Assembly (NCBI GenBank): GCA_024405015.1 | Contig: JAKSPE010000009.1 | Coordinates: forward strand, 20,160-84,159 | Direction: 5' to 3' | Source: Sphaerochaetaceae bacterium | GTDB taxonomy: Bacteria > Spirochaetota > Spirochaetia > Sphaerochaetales > Sphaerochaetaceae | DNA length: 64,000 nucleotides | In this document: positions 42,662 to 51,860 of the stretch, one piece after another | How the letters are laid out: the number at the start of each line of letters is the position of its first letter | Position numbering within the stretch: the stretch's first letter is position 1 | The notes under the pieces: generated by a model | Database searches by the model: none | Seen by the model: the letters and a program-made list of their open reading frames with translations, nothing else | Told to the model about the DNA's origin: nothing | Position numbers and translations under genes: made by a program

Positions 42662-44404
42662 ATGCTAAAGATACTTCTTAAACAGATAGGAGAATACAAG
42701 AGAAGCACCATTCTCACTCCTATCCTGACAGCCTGTGAGGTATTCCTGGAGATTCTGATTCCATTTGTCATGGCATCCATCATCGACAAGGGAATCCAGA
42801 CAGGAAACATCGCAAACATCTTCCTGTATGGCGGCATCATGATTGTGCTTGCATTCCTGTCCCTCTACTTCGGAATCAAGGCCGGAAAAATCGCTGCTGA
42901 TGCATCCACAGGTTTTGCATGCAACCTCAGAGACAGCATCTTTGAGAACATCCAGACATTCTCATTCTCAAACATCGACAAGTTCAGCACTGCAGGTCTT
43001 GTCACAAGAATGACAACCGATGTCACAAATCTTCAGAATGCTTTCCAGATGACGTTGCGCATCACCGTAAGAGCCCCGCTGATGCTGATTCTGAGCATCG
43101 TCATGTGCTTCATGATCAACGTAAAGCTCAGTCTGGTCTTCCTGGCAGCCCTTGGCATCCTTGCCATTGGAATCGCATTCATCATCTCCCACGCCATGCC
43201 GGTCTTCAAGGAGATGTTCTACAAGTACGATGACTTCAACGCAAGCGTACAGGAGAACGTCACATCCATTCGCGTCGTCAAGGCATTCGTCCGTGAGGAC
43301 TTTGAGAACAAGAAGTTCGGCAAAGCAGCCTACATGCTCTACTCCCTTTCCACAAAAGCCGAGAAGATCATCGCCTACAACAACCCACTGATGATGTCTG
43401 TCATCTACACCAGCATGCTGCTTCTGTCATGGCTCGGCGCAAACTTCATCGTCGGCGGAACCATGACTACAGGTAACCTCACTTCCATGTTCAGCTATGT
43501 CATGCAGATGTTCATGTCACTGATGATGGTCTCCATGATCTTCGTCATGCTCACCATGAGCATGGCAAGTGCGAAAAGAATCTGCGAGGTTCTCACAGAG
43601 AAACCGGATCTCGCAAATCCAGAGAAGCCGATCGATACAGTTGCAGACGGCAGCATCGATTTCAACAACGTGAGTTTCTCCTACAAGAAGGGTACCGGCG
43701 AGAACACACTGTCCGACATCAACCTTCACATCAAATCCGGTGAAACGATCGGTGTCATCGGCGGAACAGGAAGCGGCAAGTCAACCTTCGTGAGCCTCAT
43801 CTCACGACTTTATGATGTCACAGAAGGTTCCGTCTTCGTGGGAGGCAAGGATGTCCGAGACTACGACATGGAGGTTCTCCGAGACAACGTCGCAGTCGTT
43901 CTCCAGAAGAATGTCCTGTTCAGCGGAACCATTCTCGACAACCTGCGCTGGGGTAACCCGAACGCAACCGAAGAGCAGTGCAAGCAGGCTTGTATCCAGG
44001 CATGTGCCGATGACTTCATCGAGTCCTTCCCTGACAAGTACAACACCTACATCGAGCAGGGTGGAACAAACGTTTCAGGTGGACAGAAGCAGCGCCTTTG
44101 CATTGCCCGTGCACTTCTGAAGAACCCGAAGGTCCTTGTCCTTGACGACTCCACAAGTGCCGTCGACACCGCAACCGATGCAAGAATCCGAAAGGCCTTC
44201 AAGGAGATGATTCCGGATACGACAAAGCTCATCATCTCCCAGAGAATCTCAAGCGTTCAGGATGCTGACCGAATCATCGTTCTGGACAACGGAAAGCTCA
44301 ACGGCTTTGGTACGCATGAAGAGCTTCTGGCCACAAACCAGATCTACAAGGAAATCTATGATGTCCAGATTCAGGGCAGCGGCGACTTTGATAAGTTGAA
44401 TTGA
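42662..44404 (+). CDS. ABC exporter half-transporter A (degenerate catalytic site)
   Basis: A 580-residue membrane-ATPase fusion: six helices in 15-320, ATPase from about 340. Walker A is GGTGSGKSTFVSL near 370, signature VSGGQKQRL near 475, and Walker B KVLVLDDSTSAVD has Asp in place of the catalytic Glu. It is followed after 13 nt by a second half-transporter with a normal site, the pattern of heterodimeric exporters such as TM287/288 and BmrCD. Possible substrates include drugs, peptides or lipids. Upstream at 42612-42652 is a CCCGGA/TCCGGG inverted repeat. Confidence 0.9.
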   Translation: MLKILLKQIGEYKRSTILTPILTACEVFLEILIPFVMASIIDKGIQTGNIANIFLYGGIMIVLAFLSLYFGIKAGKIAADASTGFACNLRDSIFENIQTFSFSNIDKFSTAGLVTRMTTDVTNLQNAFQMTLRITVRAPLMLILSIVMCFMINVKLSLVFLAALGILAIGIAFIISHAMPVFKEMFYKYDDFNASVQENVTSIRVVKAFVREDFENKKFGKAAYMLYSLSTKAEKIIAYNNPLMMSVIYTSMLLLSWLGANFIVGGTMTTGNLTSMFSYVMQMFMSLMMVSMIFVMLTMSMASAKRICEVLTEKPDLANPEKPIDTVADGSIDFNNVSFSYKKGTGENTLSDINLHIKSGETIGVIGGTGSGKSTFVSLISRLYDVTEGSVFVGGKDVRDYDMEVLRDNVAVVLQKNVLFSGTILDNLRWGNPNATEEQCKQACIQACADDFIESFPDKYNTYIEQGGTNVSGGQKQRLCIARALLKNPKVLVLDDSTSAVDTATDARIRKAFKEMIPDTTKLIISQRISSVQDADRIIVLDNGKLNGFGTHEELLATNQIYKEIYDVQIQGSGDFDKLN

Positions 44405-44417
44405 GGAGGAAACGGTA

Positions 44418-46346
44418 ATGAGCGAACCTAACACACAGCAGAGAAAAGCCGAATCAGCACGCCCTCCACGCCAGATGATGGTCAAGCCTACCAAGGCAGG
44501 CTTCAAGCCGATCATCCGCGTCTTCAAATATGTGCTTTCTGAATACAAGGTCCATTGTCTCTTCGTCCTGCTTTGCATTGTGGTCTCCGCAATGACAACC
44601 TTGACGATGACACTCTTTTCCAAGACTCTCATCGATGACTACATCCTTCCTCTTGTTGGAACAGCAAACCCGAACTTCTCACCTCTGGCACACAGACTTC
44701 TGAGCCTTGCCATGGTACTCGTGGTCGGAATCACCTGTTCCTACGTGAACAACAGACTCATGATCGTCGTCAGCCAGGGCACCATGAAGCGCCTGAGACT
44801 TGAACTCTTCGCTAAGATGGAGAGTCTTCCAATCAAGTACTTCGACACCCACTCCCACGGCGACATCATGTCCGTCTACACAAACGATGTTGATACTCTG
44901 CGACAGATGATCAGCCAGAGTTTCCCGAACATCATCAGTTCCTCCATCACCTTGGTCTCAACTTTCGTGAGCATGGTGGTACTCAGCTTCCCTCTCACAA
45001 TCGTTGCGGTCTTCATGGTCTTCATGATGCTCAAGGTCACAGGAAAGCTCAGCATGACAGCCGGCAAATACTTCCGCGAACAGCAGAAGGCACTTGGACA
45101 GGTGAACGGATACATTGAGGAGATGGTCCAGGGCCAGAAGGTCGTCAAGGTCTTCTGCCACGAGGAGAAGAACGTTGAGGATTTCAAGAAACTCAACCAT
45201 CATCTTCGCGAATGTGCCAAGAACGCAAACTCCTTCGTGAATATCATCATGCCGATCAACGGAAACCTCGGAAACATCAGTTATGTTCTTTGTGCCATTG
45301 TCGGTGCCCTCTTTGCCATCTATGGTGTTGGTGGCCTGACCCTCGGTGCCCTGATCACATTCCTGACTCTGAACAGAAACTTCACCATGCCAATCTCCCA
45401 GGTCAGCCAGCAGCTTTCCAGCATCATCATGGCTGGTGCCGGTGCCCAGAGAGTCTTTGATATGATGGATGAAAAGCCAGAGGAAGATGAAGGCTATGTC
45501 GAGCTTGTCCGCGCAAAGGAAGACGAGAACGGAAACCTCACAGAGACAACCGAGAGAACCGGAACATGGGCTTGGAGACATCCACACAAAGCAGATGGAT
45601 CGGTTTCCTACACAAAGCTCACAGGTGCAGTCACCTTCGATGGTGTAGACTTCGGTTACAACCCAGACAAGATGGTTCTGCATGACATCAAGATGTATGC
45701 AAACCCAGGCCAGAAGCTTGCCTTCGTCGGAAGCACCGGTGCTGGTAAGACTACCATCACAAACCTCATCAACCGCTTCTATGACATCCAGGACGGCAAG
45801 ATCCGCTACGATGGCATCAACATCAACAAGATCCGAAAGTCAGATCTCAGACGAAGCCTTGGAATTGTTTTACAGGACACTCACCTCTTTACAGGAACCG
45901 TTATGGAGAACATCCGCTATGGTCGCCTTGATGCCACTGATGAGGAGTGTATCCAGGCTGCAAAGCTTGCCAATGCAGATGGCTTCATCCGCAGACTTCC
46001 AAACGGCTACGACACAGTCCTTACAGGTGATGGTGCAAACCTGAGCCAGGGTCAGAGACAGCTTATCGCCATCTCCCGTGCCGCAGTTGCAGATCCTCCT
46101 GCTCTGATTTTGGATGAAGCAACCTCCTCCATCGATACCAGAACGGAGGTCCTTGTGCAGAAGGGTATGGATGCCCTGATGGAAGGCAGAACATCCTTTG
46201 TCATTGCCCACCGCCTTTCCACCGTCAAGAATGCCGACTGCATCATGGTCATGGAACAGGGCCGCATCATTGAGCGCGGAACCCATGACGAGCTGATTGC
46301 GCAGAAAGGAAAGTATTATCAGCTATACACAGGAAAGCAGGAATAA
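44418..46346 (+). CDS. ABC exporter half-transporter B (active catalytic site)
   Basis: A 642-residue half-transporter: a cytosolic N-terminal tail (1-35), six membrane helices (about 40-330) and an ATPase with Walker A GSTGAGKTTITNL near 438, signature LSQGQRQLI near 537 and canonical Walker B ALILDEATSSID. An acidic insertion of about 45 residues (EEDEGYVELVRAKEDENGNLTETTERTG...) separates the two domains, longer than in most homologues. Partner of the preceding gene; GAGGAGG-like ribosome site. Transcription ends at a terminator followed by a 42-bp-period palindromic repeat. Confidence 0.9.
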   Translation: MSEPNTQQRKAESARPPRQMMVKPTKAGFKPIIRVFKYVLSEYKVHCLFVLLCIVVSAMTTLTMTLFSKTLIDDYILPLVGTANPNFSPLAHRLLSLAMVLVVGITCSYVNNRLMIVVSQGTMKRLRLELFAKMESLPIKYFDTHSHGDIMSVYTNDVDTLRQMISQSFPNIISSSITLVSTFVSMVVLSFPLTIVAVFMVFMMLKVTGKLSMTAGKYFREQQKALGQVNGYIEEMVQGQKVVKVFCHEEKNVEDFKKLNHHLRECAKNANSFVNIIMPINGNLGNISYVLCAIVGALFAIYGVGGLTLGALITFLTLNRNFTMPISQVSQQLSSIIMAGAGAQRVFDMMDEKPEEDEGYVELVRAKEDENGNLTETTERTGTWAWRHPHKADGSVSYTKLTGAVTFDGVDFGYNPDKMVLHDIKMYANPGQKLAFVGSTGAGKTTITNLINRFYDIQDGKIRYDGININKIRKSDLRRSLGIVLQDTHLFTGTVMENIRYGRLDATDEECIQAAKLANADGFIRRLPNGYDTVLTGDGANLSQGQRQLIAISRAAVADPPALILDEATSSIDTRTEVLVQKGMDALMEGRTSFVIAHRLSTVKNADCIMVMEQGRIIERGTHDELIAQKGKYYQLYTGKQE

Positions 46347-46368
46347 GAGATTATCTTCTGCAAGTGAT

Positions 46369-46410
46369 GAAGGGACTGTTGCTTTGATGCAATGGTCCCT
46401 TCTGTTTGTA
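46369..46410 (+). terminator. Terminator of the ABC exporter operon
   Basis: GAAGGGAC (46369-46376) and GTCCCTTC (46395-46402) form a perfect 8-bp stem followed by TGTTTGT. Confidence 0.7.
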
Positions 46411-46435
46411 TTACGAGTACATTCATGAATACAAA

Positions 46436-46516
46436 GTAATCTTGAAAGGGCAAAAATCGGCTTTCCAAGATTACATAGTCATCTTGAATTGATGCAAATC
46501 GAGTTTCCAAGATGAC
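46436..46516. repeat. 42-bp-period palindromic tandem repeat, locus 1
   Basis: Two 39-nt units (46436-46474 and 46478-46516) joined by ATA. Each starts GTAATCTTGAA or GTCATCTTGAA and ends with the pairing TTTCCAAGATTAC or TTTCCAAGATGAC, forming a 9-bp or longer stem. The stem change A-T to C-G is compensated on the other arm. The same unit occurs at 63818-63898. Confidence 0.8.
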
Positions 46517-46565
46517 AGGTACTTCAATTGCAGAAATGAATCTATTGAACTCCTCTGTTTGTCCA

Positions 46566-46772
46566 TCAGAAATAGAACAGATCCTCAAACTTGCGGTCCA
46601 GCGCAATGCAAAGGACAAGGGCAAGCTTGGCAGTCGGACTGAACTGGCCTGTTTCCAGCGAGGATATCGTGTTTCTGGAAACACCCACCATCTCAGCCAA
46701 ATCGGACTGGGACAGCTTTTTTGCCTGACGAGCTTCCTTGATATGGTTTTTCAGTATAAGCTCTTCGTTCAT
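46566..46772 (-). CDS. Small XRE-family transcriptional regulator
   Basis: A 68-residue helix-turn-helix protein: KNHIKEARQAKKLSQSDLAEMVGVSRNTISSLETGQ..PTAKLALVLCIALDRKFEDLF, the standard Cro/CI fold of stand-alone regulators. Start at 46772 has AAGGTGG; it overlaps the preceding membrane-protein gene by 4 nt (ATGA), so the two form a unit. Such membrane-protein/XRE pairs are common in gut Firmicutes and suggest past transfer. The probable target is the set of repeats at 47118-47190. Confidence 0.9.
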   Translation of the reverse strand: MNEELILKNHIKEARQAKKLSQSDLAEMVGVSRNTISSLETGQFSPTAKLALVLCIALDRKFEDLFYF

Positions 46773-47092
46773 GCGCCAACCACCTTCACAAAGAAGCACA
46801 CAAGGAAGAATACGCATAGTACAAAATAGAAGATACTGAGTGCCAACTCATGGCGTTTTTTCATTGCAACATATTTTACCATGAAGGTTGTACCATGGGT
46901 TGCCATCACAACAACCCAAACCTCAACGCAAACCTTTTCCGTGAAGATGGAGGTCAGGATACTCATGATTCCGGCGGCGACCATCATGGCACCAAGTGCA
47001 ATCTGATTGGCCTTTCTCAAAACCTCGCGCTCCACAAAGTCAGCTCCCTTGTTCTCGTTTCTGCTCTTTGCAAGAATCTCTTCCTTTGTCAT
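46769..47092 (-). CDS. Small membrane protein paired with XRE regulator (DUF6442-like)
   Basis: A 107-residue protein with a charged N terminus MTKEEILAKSRNENKGADFVEREVLRKANQIA and three membrane helices from about 33 to 105. The N-terminal block KEEILAKSRNENK is characteristic of a family (DUF6442) always found beside a small XRE regulator. Function unknown; a signal-sensing or stress-related membrane role is plausible. The gene overlaps the regulator by 4 nt. Confidence 0.8.
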   Translation of the reverse strand: MTKEEILAKSRNENKGADFVEREVLRKANQIALGAMMVAAGIMSILTSIFTEKVCVEVWVVVMATHGTTFMVKYVAMKKRHELALSIFYFVLCVFFLVCFFVKVVGA

Positions 47093-47117
47093 AGCAAACT
47101 CCTATGCGTTATTTTCA

Positions 47118-47190
47118 TTTGCCAAGTTTTATTGGCATCTATACCATAGCTCTGCCAAGTTTTCTTGTCAATCAGTTTTGACAAGTTTTC
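47118..47190. promoter_or_regulatory. Operator repeats of the XRE pair
   Basis: GCCAAGTTTT at 47121-47130 and 47154-47163, GACAAGTTTT at 47180-47189, and a perfect palindrome CTTGTCAA (47164-47171)/TTGACAAG (47178-47185). All lie 25-100 nt before the first gene of the pair, as expected for autoregulation. Confidence 0.55.
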
Positions 47191-47195
47191 TTTGC

Positions 47196-47234
47196 AAAAA
47201 AAAGAACCGGCCACTGGAAACCCAATGACCGGTC
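47196..47234 (-). terminator. Terminator of the Fe-alcohol dehydrogenase gene
   Basis: On the minus strand ACCGGTCA and TGGCCGGT pair over 8 bp (one G-U) and TTCTTTTTTTT follows, 30 nt past the stop. Confidence 0.8.
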
Positions 47235-47263
47235 GAGGAAAACAAATATGAATCAAACTTCTA

Positions 47264-48481
47264 TCAGAAATCGACTTCAGTATCGTAGTAGCAGCACTTG
47301 AGAAGCTTTTCCATCTCCTCAACGCTTGGCTGACGTGGGTTGGAACCTGTACAAGCATCAGCGAGGGCATTGACAGCGATGTCATGCAGTCTCTCAAGGA
47401 AGACGCTCTCTGGAACAAAGCCCTGCTCGCATGGATAGCTGTCAGCGCCGTAGTTCTTGATGCAGTGTGGGATGTTCAGATCATCATTCATCTTTCTGAG
47501 GTAAGCAATGAGAGCTGCAACCTTCTCATCGTCGTTCTTGCCCTCAAGGCCCATGTAGTCAGCGATGACACCATATCTCTGCTTAGCAACAGGGTCCTTT
47601 GCGTTGAATGCGACAACCTTTGGAAGGTACATGGCATTTGCAGCACCGTGGATGATGTGTGCACCGTAGTCAGCAAAAATTGCACCAGTCTTGTGTGCCA
47701 TGGAGTGGACAATACCAAGAAGAGCATTGGAGAATGCCATACCAGCGAGGCACTGGGCGTTGTGCATTCTGTCTCTGGCAGCCATGTCACCATTGTAGGA
47801 TGGAACGAGGTCGTTCATGATCATCTCGATAGCGTGGATGGCAAGTGGATCTGTGTAGTCACAGTTAGCTGTTGAGACATAAGCCTCGACTGCGTGTGTC
47901 ATAGCATCCATACCGGTGTGAGCAACAAGCTTCTTTGGCATTGTCTCTGCAAGATCCGGATCAACGATTGCAACATCTGGAGTGATCTCGAAGTCAGCGA
48001 TTGGGAACTTGATACCCTTTGTGTAGTCTGTGATGATGGAGAAAGCTGTAACCTCTGTAGCTGTTCCGCTTGTGGATGAGATAGCGCAGAAGTGAGCCTT
48101 TGTTCGAAGCTGAGGAAGACCGAAGACCTTGCACATATCCTCGAAGGTTGTCTCTGGATACTCATACTTGATCCACATAGCCTTTGCAGCATCGATTGGG
48201 GAACCACCACCCATGGCGATGATCCAGTCTGGCTGGAACTTGGCCATAGCCTCAGCACCTCTCATGACAGTGTCAACAGATGGGTCAGACTCGATACCCT
48301 CGAAAGTCTCAACTTCCATTCCTGCTTCCTTAAGATATGAAATAGCTCTATCAAGGAATCCGAAGCGCTTCATGGAACCGCCACCAACACAGATGATTGC
48401 TCTCTTTCCCTTGAAAGTCTTAAGTGCTTCGAGGGAACCCTTTCCATGATAGACGTCTCTAGGTAATGTAAAACGTGCCAT
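47264..48481 (-). CDS. Iron-containing alcohol dehydrogenase
   Basis: A 405-residue group III alcohol dehydrogenase. NAD(P) loop AMGGGSPIDAAKAMW near 95, SSTSGTATEVTAFS near 138, and metal ligands in TGMDAMTHAVEAYVS near 198 (Asp, His) and GIVHSMAHKTGAIF...HGAANAMYLP near 262-285 (His). It resembles butanol/propanediol-type dehydrogenases that reduce aldehydes to alcohols at the end of fermentation. GGAGG ribosome site. A single-gene unit with its own strong terminator. Codon use suggests high expression. Confidence 0.93.
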   Translation of the reverse strand: MARFTLPRDVYHGKGSLEALKTFKGKRAIICVGGGSMKRFGFLDRAISYLKEAGMEVETFEGIESDPSVDTVMRGAEAMAKFQPDWIIAMGGGSPIDAAKAMWIKYEYPETTFEDMCKVFGLPQLRTKAHFCAISSTSGTATEVTAFSIITDYTKGIKFPIADFEITPDVAIVDPDLAETMPKKLVAHTGMDAMTHAVEAYVSTANCDYTDPLAIHAIEMIMNDLVPSYNGDMAARDRMHNAQCLAGMAFSNALLGIVHSMAHKTGAIFADYGAHIIHGAANAMYLPKVVAFNAKDPVAKQRYGVIADYMGLEGKNDDEKVAALIAYLRKMNDDLNIPHCIKNYGADSYPCEQGFVPESVFLERLHDIAVNALADACTGSNPRQPSVEEMEKLLKCCYYDTEVDF

Positions 48482-48724
48482 TTATTTATCCTCCAAATGG
48501 ATTAACGAGTGTTTCGGAAATTCATCAATTTCCAGTCTATATACACAAATCATACAGACAAACACATCTTAATGTGAACAGCCATTAAATGTAAAGAGAT
48601 TTTTCATGGATTTATTTACATTTAATATTCCACCAATCACATTATAACAACAAAATCCTCAAGCCTCATGGATTTAGCGCAAATCCCAATTGAACCGTAA
48701 CAGACAAAGACATATGATGACAGT

Positions 48725-49657
48725 ATGAATATCATTGCCCCACTCGTACTTATGGTGGTCGTCTACGGCCTTTATCTTCTGATTCTCTATGTCATATACA
48801 GCATGTGCTTCAAACGCGATGACAGTCACAGAGCTCTTCATGACATTCCTTCCGCTCCACAGATGCTTGAACGTAAAGAATTGATTCACAAAATGCTTGA
48901 TGAGGCAGCCGCCCTTCCGTTTGAAGATATCCAGGTAACATCCTTTGACGGTCTTAAGCTGCATGCACGCTACTACGAGACAAATCCTGGTGCTCCGCTT
49001 GTGATCCAGTTCCACGGCTACAAGGGAGCCGGCCTCAAGGACTTCTGCGGAGGTCTTCCGTTCACCATCAAGCTTGGCTACAACGTGATTCTTGTCGACC
49101 AGCGTGCACACGACCAGAGCGAAGGCAAATGCATGACATTCGGTGTTCTAGAACGAAAGGATGTCATCTCCTGGATCGACTATGCCAAGCAGCGCTTTGG
49201 CAAAGACATCAAGATCAGCCTCATGGGAATCTCCATGGGTGCCGCCACAGTTCTCACAGCTTCCAACATCGTGCCATCCAACGTGACAGGAATTTTGGCA
49301 GACTGCGGTTTCACCTCAGCCTCTGATATCATTCACAAAGTGGCAAAGGACAGAAAACTCGAGTTCCTAACCCCTCTTCTTGATCGCAGCGCAAAAGTCT
49401 TTGCGAAGTTTGACATCTATGAGGCAAGTGCTGAGAAGGCTCTGCGCGAGTGCAAGGTTCCGGTGCTGTTCATCCATGGCGAAGATGACACCTTCGTCCC
49501 TTGTGAGATGACTCTGAGAAACTACAAAGCCTGCGCATCCGAGAAGACCCTTCTAACCGTGAAAGGTGCGGACCATGCCATGAGCTACTTCCTGGACCAT
49601 GAAGCTTGGACAAGCACAGCAAAGGCTTTTTTGGACAAGACCAATCCCATTGCATAA
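48725..49657 (+). CDS. Membrane-anchored alpha/beta hydrolase
   Basis: A 310-residue hydrolase with one N-terminal helix (residues 4-27, IIAPLVLMVVVYGLYLLILYVIYS). Catalytic blocks: VIQFHGYKGAGLKDF near 93, SLMGISMGAATVL near 166 (Ser nucleophile), LFIHGEDDTFVP near 248 (Asp) and VKGADHAMSY near 282 (His). It is of the BAAT/acyl-thioesterase-like or YqkD group. The weak ribosome context leaves the ATG start as the natural choice. It precedes the M20 gene by 47 nt. Confidence 0.85.
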   Translation: MNIIAPLVLMVVVYGLYLLILYVIYSMCFKRDDSHRALHDIPSAPQMLERKELIHKMLDEAAALPFEDIQVTSFDGLKLHARYYETNPGAPLVIQFHGYKGAGLKDFCGGLPFTIKLGYNVILVDQRAHDQSEGKCMTFGVLERKDVISWIDYAKQRFGKDIKISLMGISMGAATVLTASNIVPSNVTGILADCGFTSASDIIHKVAKDRKLEFLTPLLDRSAKVFAKFDIYEASAEKALRECKVPVLFIHGEDDTFVPCEMTLRNYKACASEKTLLTVKGADHAMSYFLDHEAWTSTAKAFLDKTNPIA

Positions 49658-49704
49658 GAAACAATCCGATTGCCCTTTTTCCGCATACGGATTATAAAGG
49701 GCAT

Positions 49705-50892
49705 ATGGATAAGTACAACGACCAGATCAAGGCAATCTACGCAGCAGTTGAGTCCTCTATCGAGGAGCTCAAGGACATCAGAACAAGTCTCTATCACAAT
49801 CCGGAAATCGGTGGTCAGGAGGTCAAGTCCTCCAAGCTTCTTTGCACATCGCTTAGAAACCACGGCTTTGAGGTCACTGAGAACTACTATGATTATCCGA
49901 CTGCATTCAAGGCCGTCTACGATACAAAGAAAGCAGGCGCCACCATCGGAATCTTCGCCGAATACGATGCACTTCCTGAAATCGGTCATGGATGCGGCCA
50001 TAACCTGATCTGCACAATGGCTCTGGGAGCCGCCTATGGACTGAAGGCAGTAGCCGACCAGTTTGGAGGCAGAATCATCGTCTACGGAACACCTGGGGAA
50101 GAGAACATCCAGACTAAGACCGTCCTGGCACCAAAGGGTGCTTTCAAAGAGGCCGATGTTGCCATCATGTGCCATCCAAATCCAGTATCCACCACAAGCG
50201 GAACCTCCCGCGCCATCGAAGCTCTTCAGATTGAGTTCTTCGGACGAACATCCCACGCCGGAGACTGTCCGGAGAAAGGCATCAACGCCCTGGATGCCGC
50301 TGTCATGTGCTACACCATGATCAACCAGCAAAAAGAATACATTCCAGGTTCCAACGTCCATGGCTACATCGAAAACGGCGGAGCAAAGGCCAGCATCATC
50401 CCAGACTACACAAGCCTCAAATACCTGACCCGTGCCGACGAGATGAAAACCCTTGCCAAGCTCAGAGAGCTTTTGGACAACTGCGCCCAGGCGGCAGCAA
50501 AGGCTGTCGGTTGCACCTACCGCATGCAGAACTTTGAAGAGACGAACGCAGCCATGAACACCAACCGCACCATGGCAGATGTCTTTGACAAGTACCTTAT
50601 TCTTGCCGGAGAAAAGAACATCGACAAAAACACAAGACACACAGGTTCCACCGACATGGCCGATGTCAGCGTCCTCATGCCGGCCATCCATCCTTACGTG
50701 GGCCTTGGCGATGAGACGCTGATCATGCACAGCACTGCTGTAGCAGACTGCACCATCACACAGGCCGGAGACCTTGCCCTGGAGCGAGGAGCAAAAGCCC
50801 TTGCCTGCACAGGCATGGAGGTCATGGCAGACCCTACTCTTCTTACCGCCATCCAAAGCGAATTTGCCGCTTACCAGAAGGAGAATCAATGA
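49705..50892 (+). CDS. M20-family amidohydrolase (AbgB/hippurate hydrolase-like)
   Basis: A 395-residue metallo-amidohydrolase: GIFAEYDALPEIGHGCGHNLI near 90, YGTPGEENIQ near 132 and IMCHPNPVST near 158 are metal-site blocks, FFGRTSHAGDCPEKGINALDA near 180 marks the dimerisation domain and STDMADVS near 314 the last region. Family members cleave N-acyl amino acids, aminobenzoyl-glutamate or peptide dipeptides. Start at 49705 has AAAGGG; a longer frame overlaps the preceding gene. Its stop overlaps the GNAT-Nudix start by 4 nt. Confidence 0.88.
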   Translation: MDKYNDQIKAIYAAVESSIEELKDIRTSLYHNPEIGGQEVKSSKLLCTSLRNHGFEVTENYYDYPTAFKAVYDTKKAGATIGIFAEYDALPEIGHGCGHNLICTMALGAAYGLKAVADQFGGRIIVYGTPGEENIQTKTVLAPKGAFKEADVAIMCHPNPVSTTSGTSRAIEALQIEFFGRTSHAGDCPEKGINALDAAVMCYTMINQQKEYIPGSNVHGYIENGGAKASIIPDYTSLKYLTRADEMKTLAKLRELLDNCAQAAAKAVGCTYRMQNFEETNAAMNTNRTMADVFDKYLILAGEKNIDKNTRHTGSTDMADVSVLMPAIHPYVGLGDETLIMHSTAVADCTITQAGDLALERGAKALACTGMEVMADPTLLTAIQSEFAAYQKENQ

Positions 50893-51848
50893 GCACCTTC
50901 TACGATGTGGATCTTCAAGACAACGATATAAGACTCATCTGCACAGCCAAATGCGAAGCGGTACCAGAGAAAGGCTACTTTCCAGCCTACAAGTTCAACA
51001 TCGCACTTTTGGATGGAACTCCAATTGGAAAATGCGACCTCAGAATCGGGCATAACAGTAACACATATTACGGTGGAAACATCGGATATGCAGTGGAGGA
51101 GCCGTATCGAGGCCATCACTATGCCGCAAAGGCCTGCACCCTTCTCTTTCAGCTTGCAGCCATGCATAACATGGATTATGTGACCATCACCTGCGAGGTG
51201 AACAACGCAGCCTCCAGCAGAACCTGCCAGATTGCAGGTGGTATGCTCATCGATACGACAGAGGTTCCAAAGGACAGCGAGCTCAGGGACCAGGGAATCG
51301 AGAATGTTCTCATCTATAAGTTTCTGGTCTCAACCATGCGACGCCTTCTAACCCTGGATGCCAAGGACTACGATGTGCATGGAAAGATCTACAACAGACA
51401 TTCGGTTCGTGGAATCATCATACGAGGCCATAAGATCGCCATGGCACACGTCCAGAAGTACGGCTACTACAAGTTCCCTGGAGGAGGAACCGACGGGACA
51501 GAGACCCAGAAGGAGACGCTCATTCGAGAAGTCAAGGAAGAAGCAGGCCTTGTCGTGAAACCAGAGACGATCCGACCATATGGAATCGTCCACAGACTCG
51601 AGAAGAACAAGCGTGGGGAATTCTTTACCCAGGACAACTACTATTTCCTCTGCGATGCCGAGGATGAGATCCAGAGCCAGGAGCTGACCGAAAAGGAAGC
51701 CCAAGACGGCTTCACCCTACAGTTCGTCGACCCAAAGGTTGCCATAGAGCGATCCTGGAAGGCAGACATTCAGGGCAATGTCAGAAACTCCATCACCCGA
51801 GAGACTTTCGTACTTCAGAAGCTCATTGACGAAGGTTACTTCAACTGA
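50889..51848 (+). CDS. GNAT acetyltransferase-Nudix hydrolase fusion
   Basis: The 319-residue protein joins two domains. Residues 1-150 are GNAT-like (IGYAVEEPYRGHHYAAKACTLLFQLA carries the acetyl-CoA R/Q-x-x-G-x-G/A-like turn in modified form). Residues 155-319 are a Nudix hydrolase with the complete box PGGGTDGTETQKETLIREVKEEAGL near 202 (G-x5-E-x7-REVxEExGL), written here by pattern. A joint role in detoxifying or salvaging an acyl-nucleotide is possible. It overlaps the M20 gene by 4 nt, implying co-translation. Confidence 0.87.
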   Translation: MSTFYDVDLQDNDIRLICTAKCEAVPEKGYFPAYKFNIALLDGTPIGKCDLRIGHNSNTYYGGNIGYAVEEPYRGHHYAAKACTLLFQLAAMHNMDYVTITCEVNNAASSRTCQIAGGMLIDTTEVPKDSELRDQGIENVLIYKFLVSTMRRLLTLDAKDYDVHGKIYNRHSVRGIIIRGHKIAMAHVQKYGYYKFPGGGTDGTETQKETLIREVKEEAGLVVKPETIRPYGIVHRLEKNKRGEFFTQDNYYFLCDAEDEIQSQELTEKEAQDGFTLQFVDPKVAIERSWKADIQGNVRNSITRETFVLQKLIDEGYFN

Positions 51849-51860
51849 AAAGACAGAGCG

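Noticed and set aside
46436..46516. CRISPR-like array
   Set aside because: Units are adjacent palindromes joined by three bases; there are no unique spacers and no cas genes in the window.
49585..50889. Minus-strand 434-codon frame opposite the M20 gene
   Set aside because: Cys/Val/Asp-rich composition typical of antisense frames; the M20 motifs lie on the plus strand.
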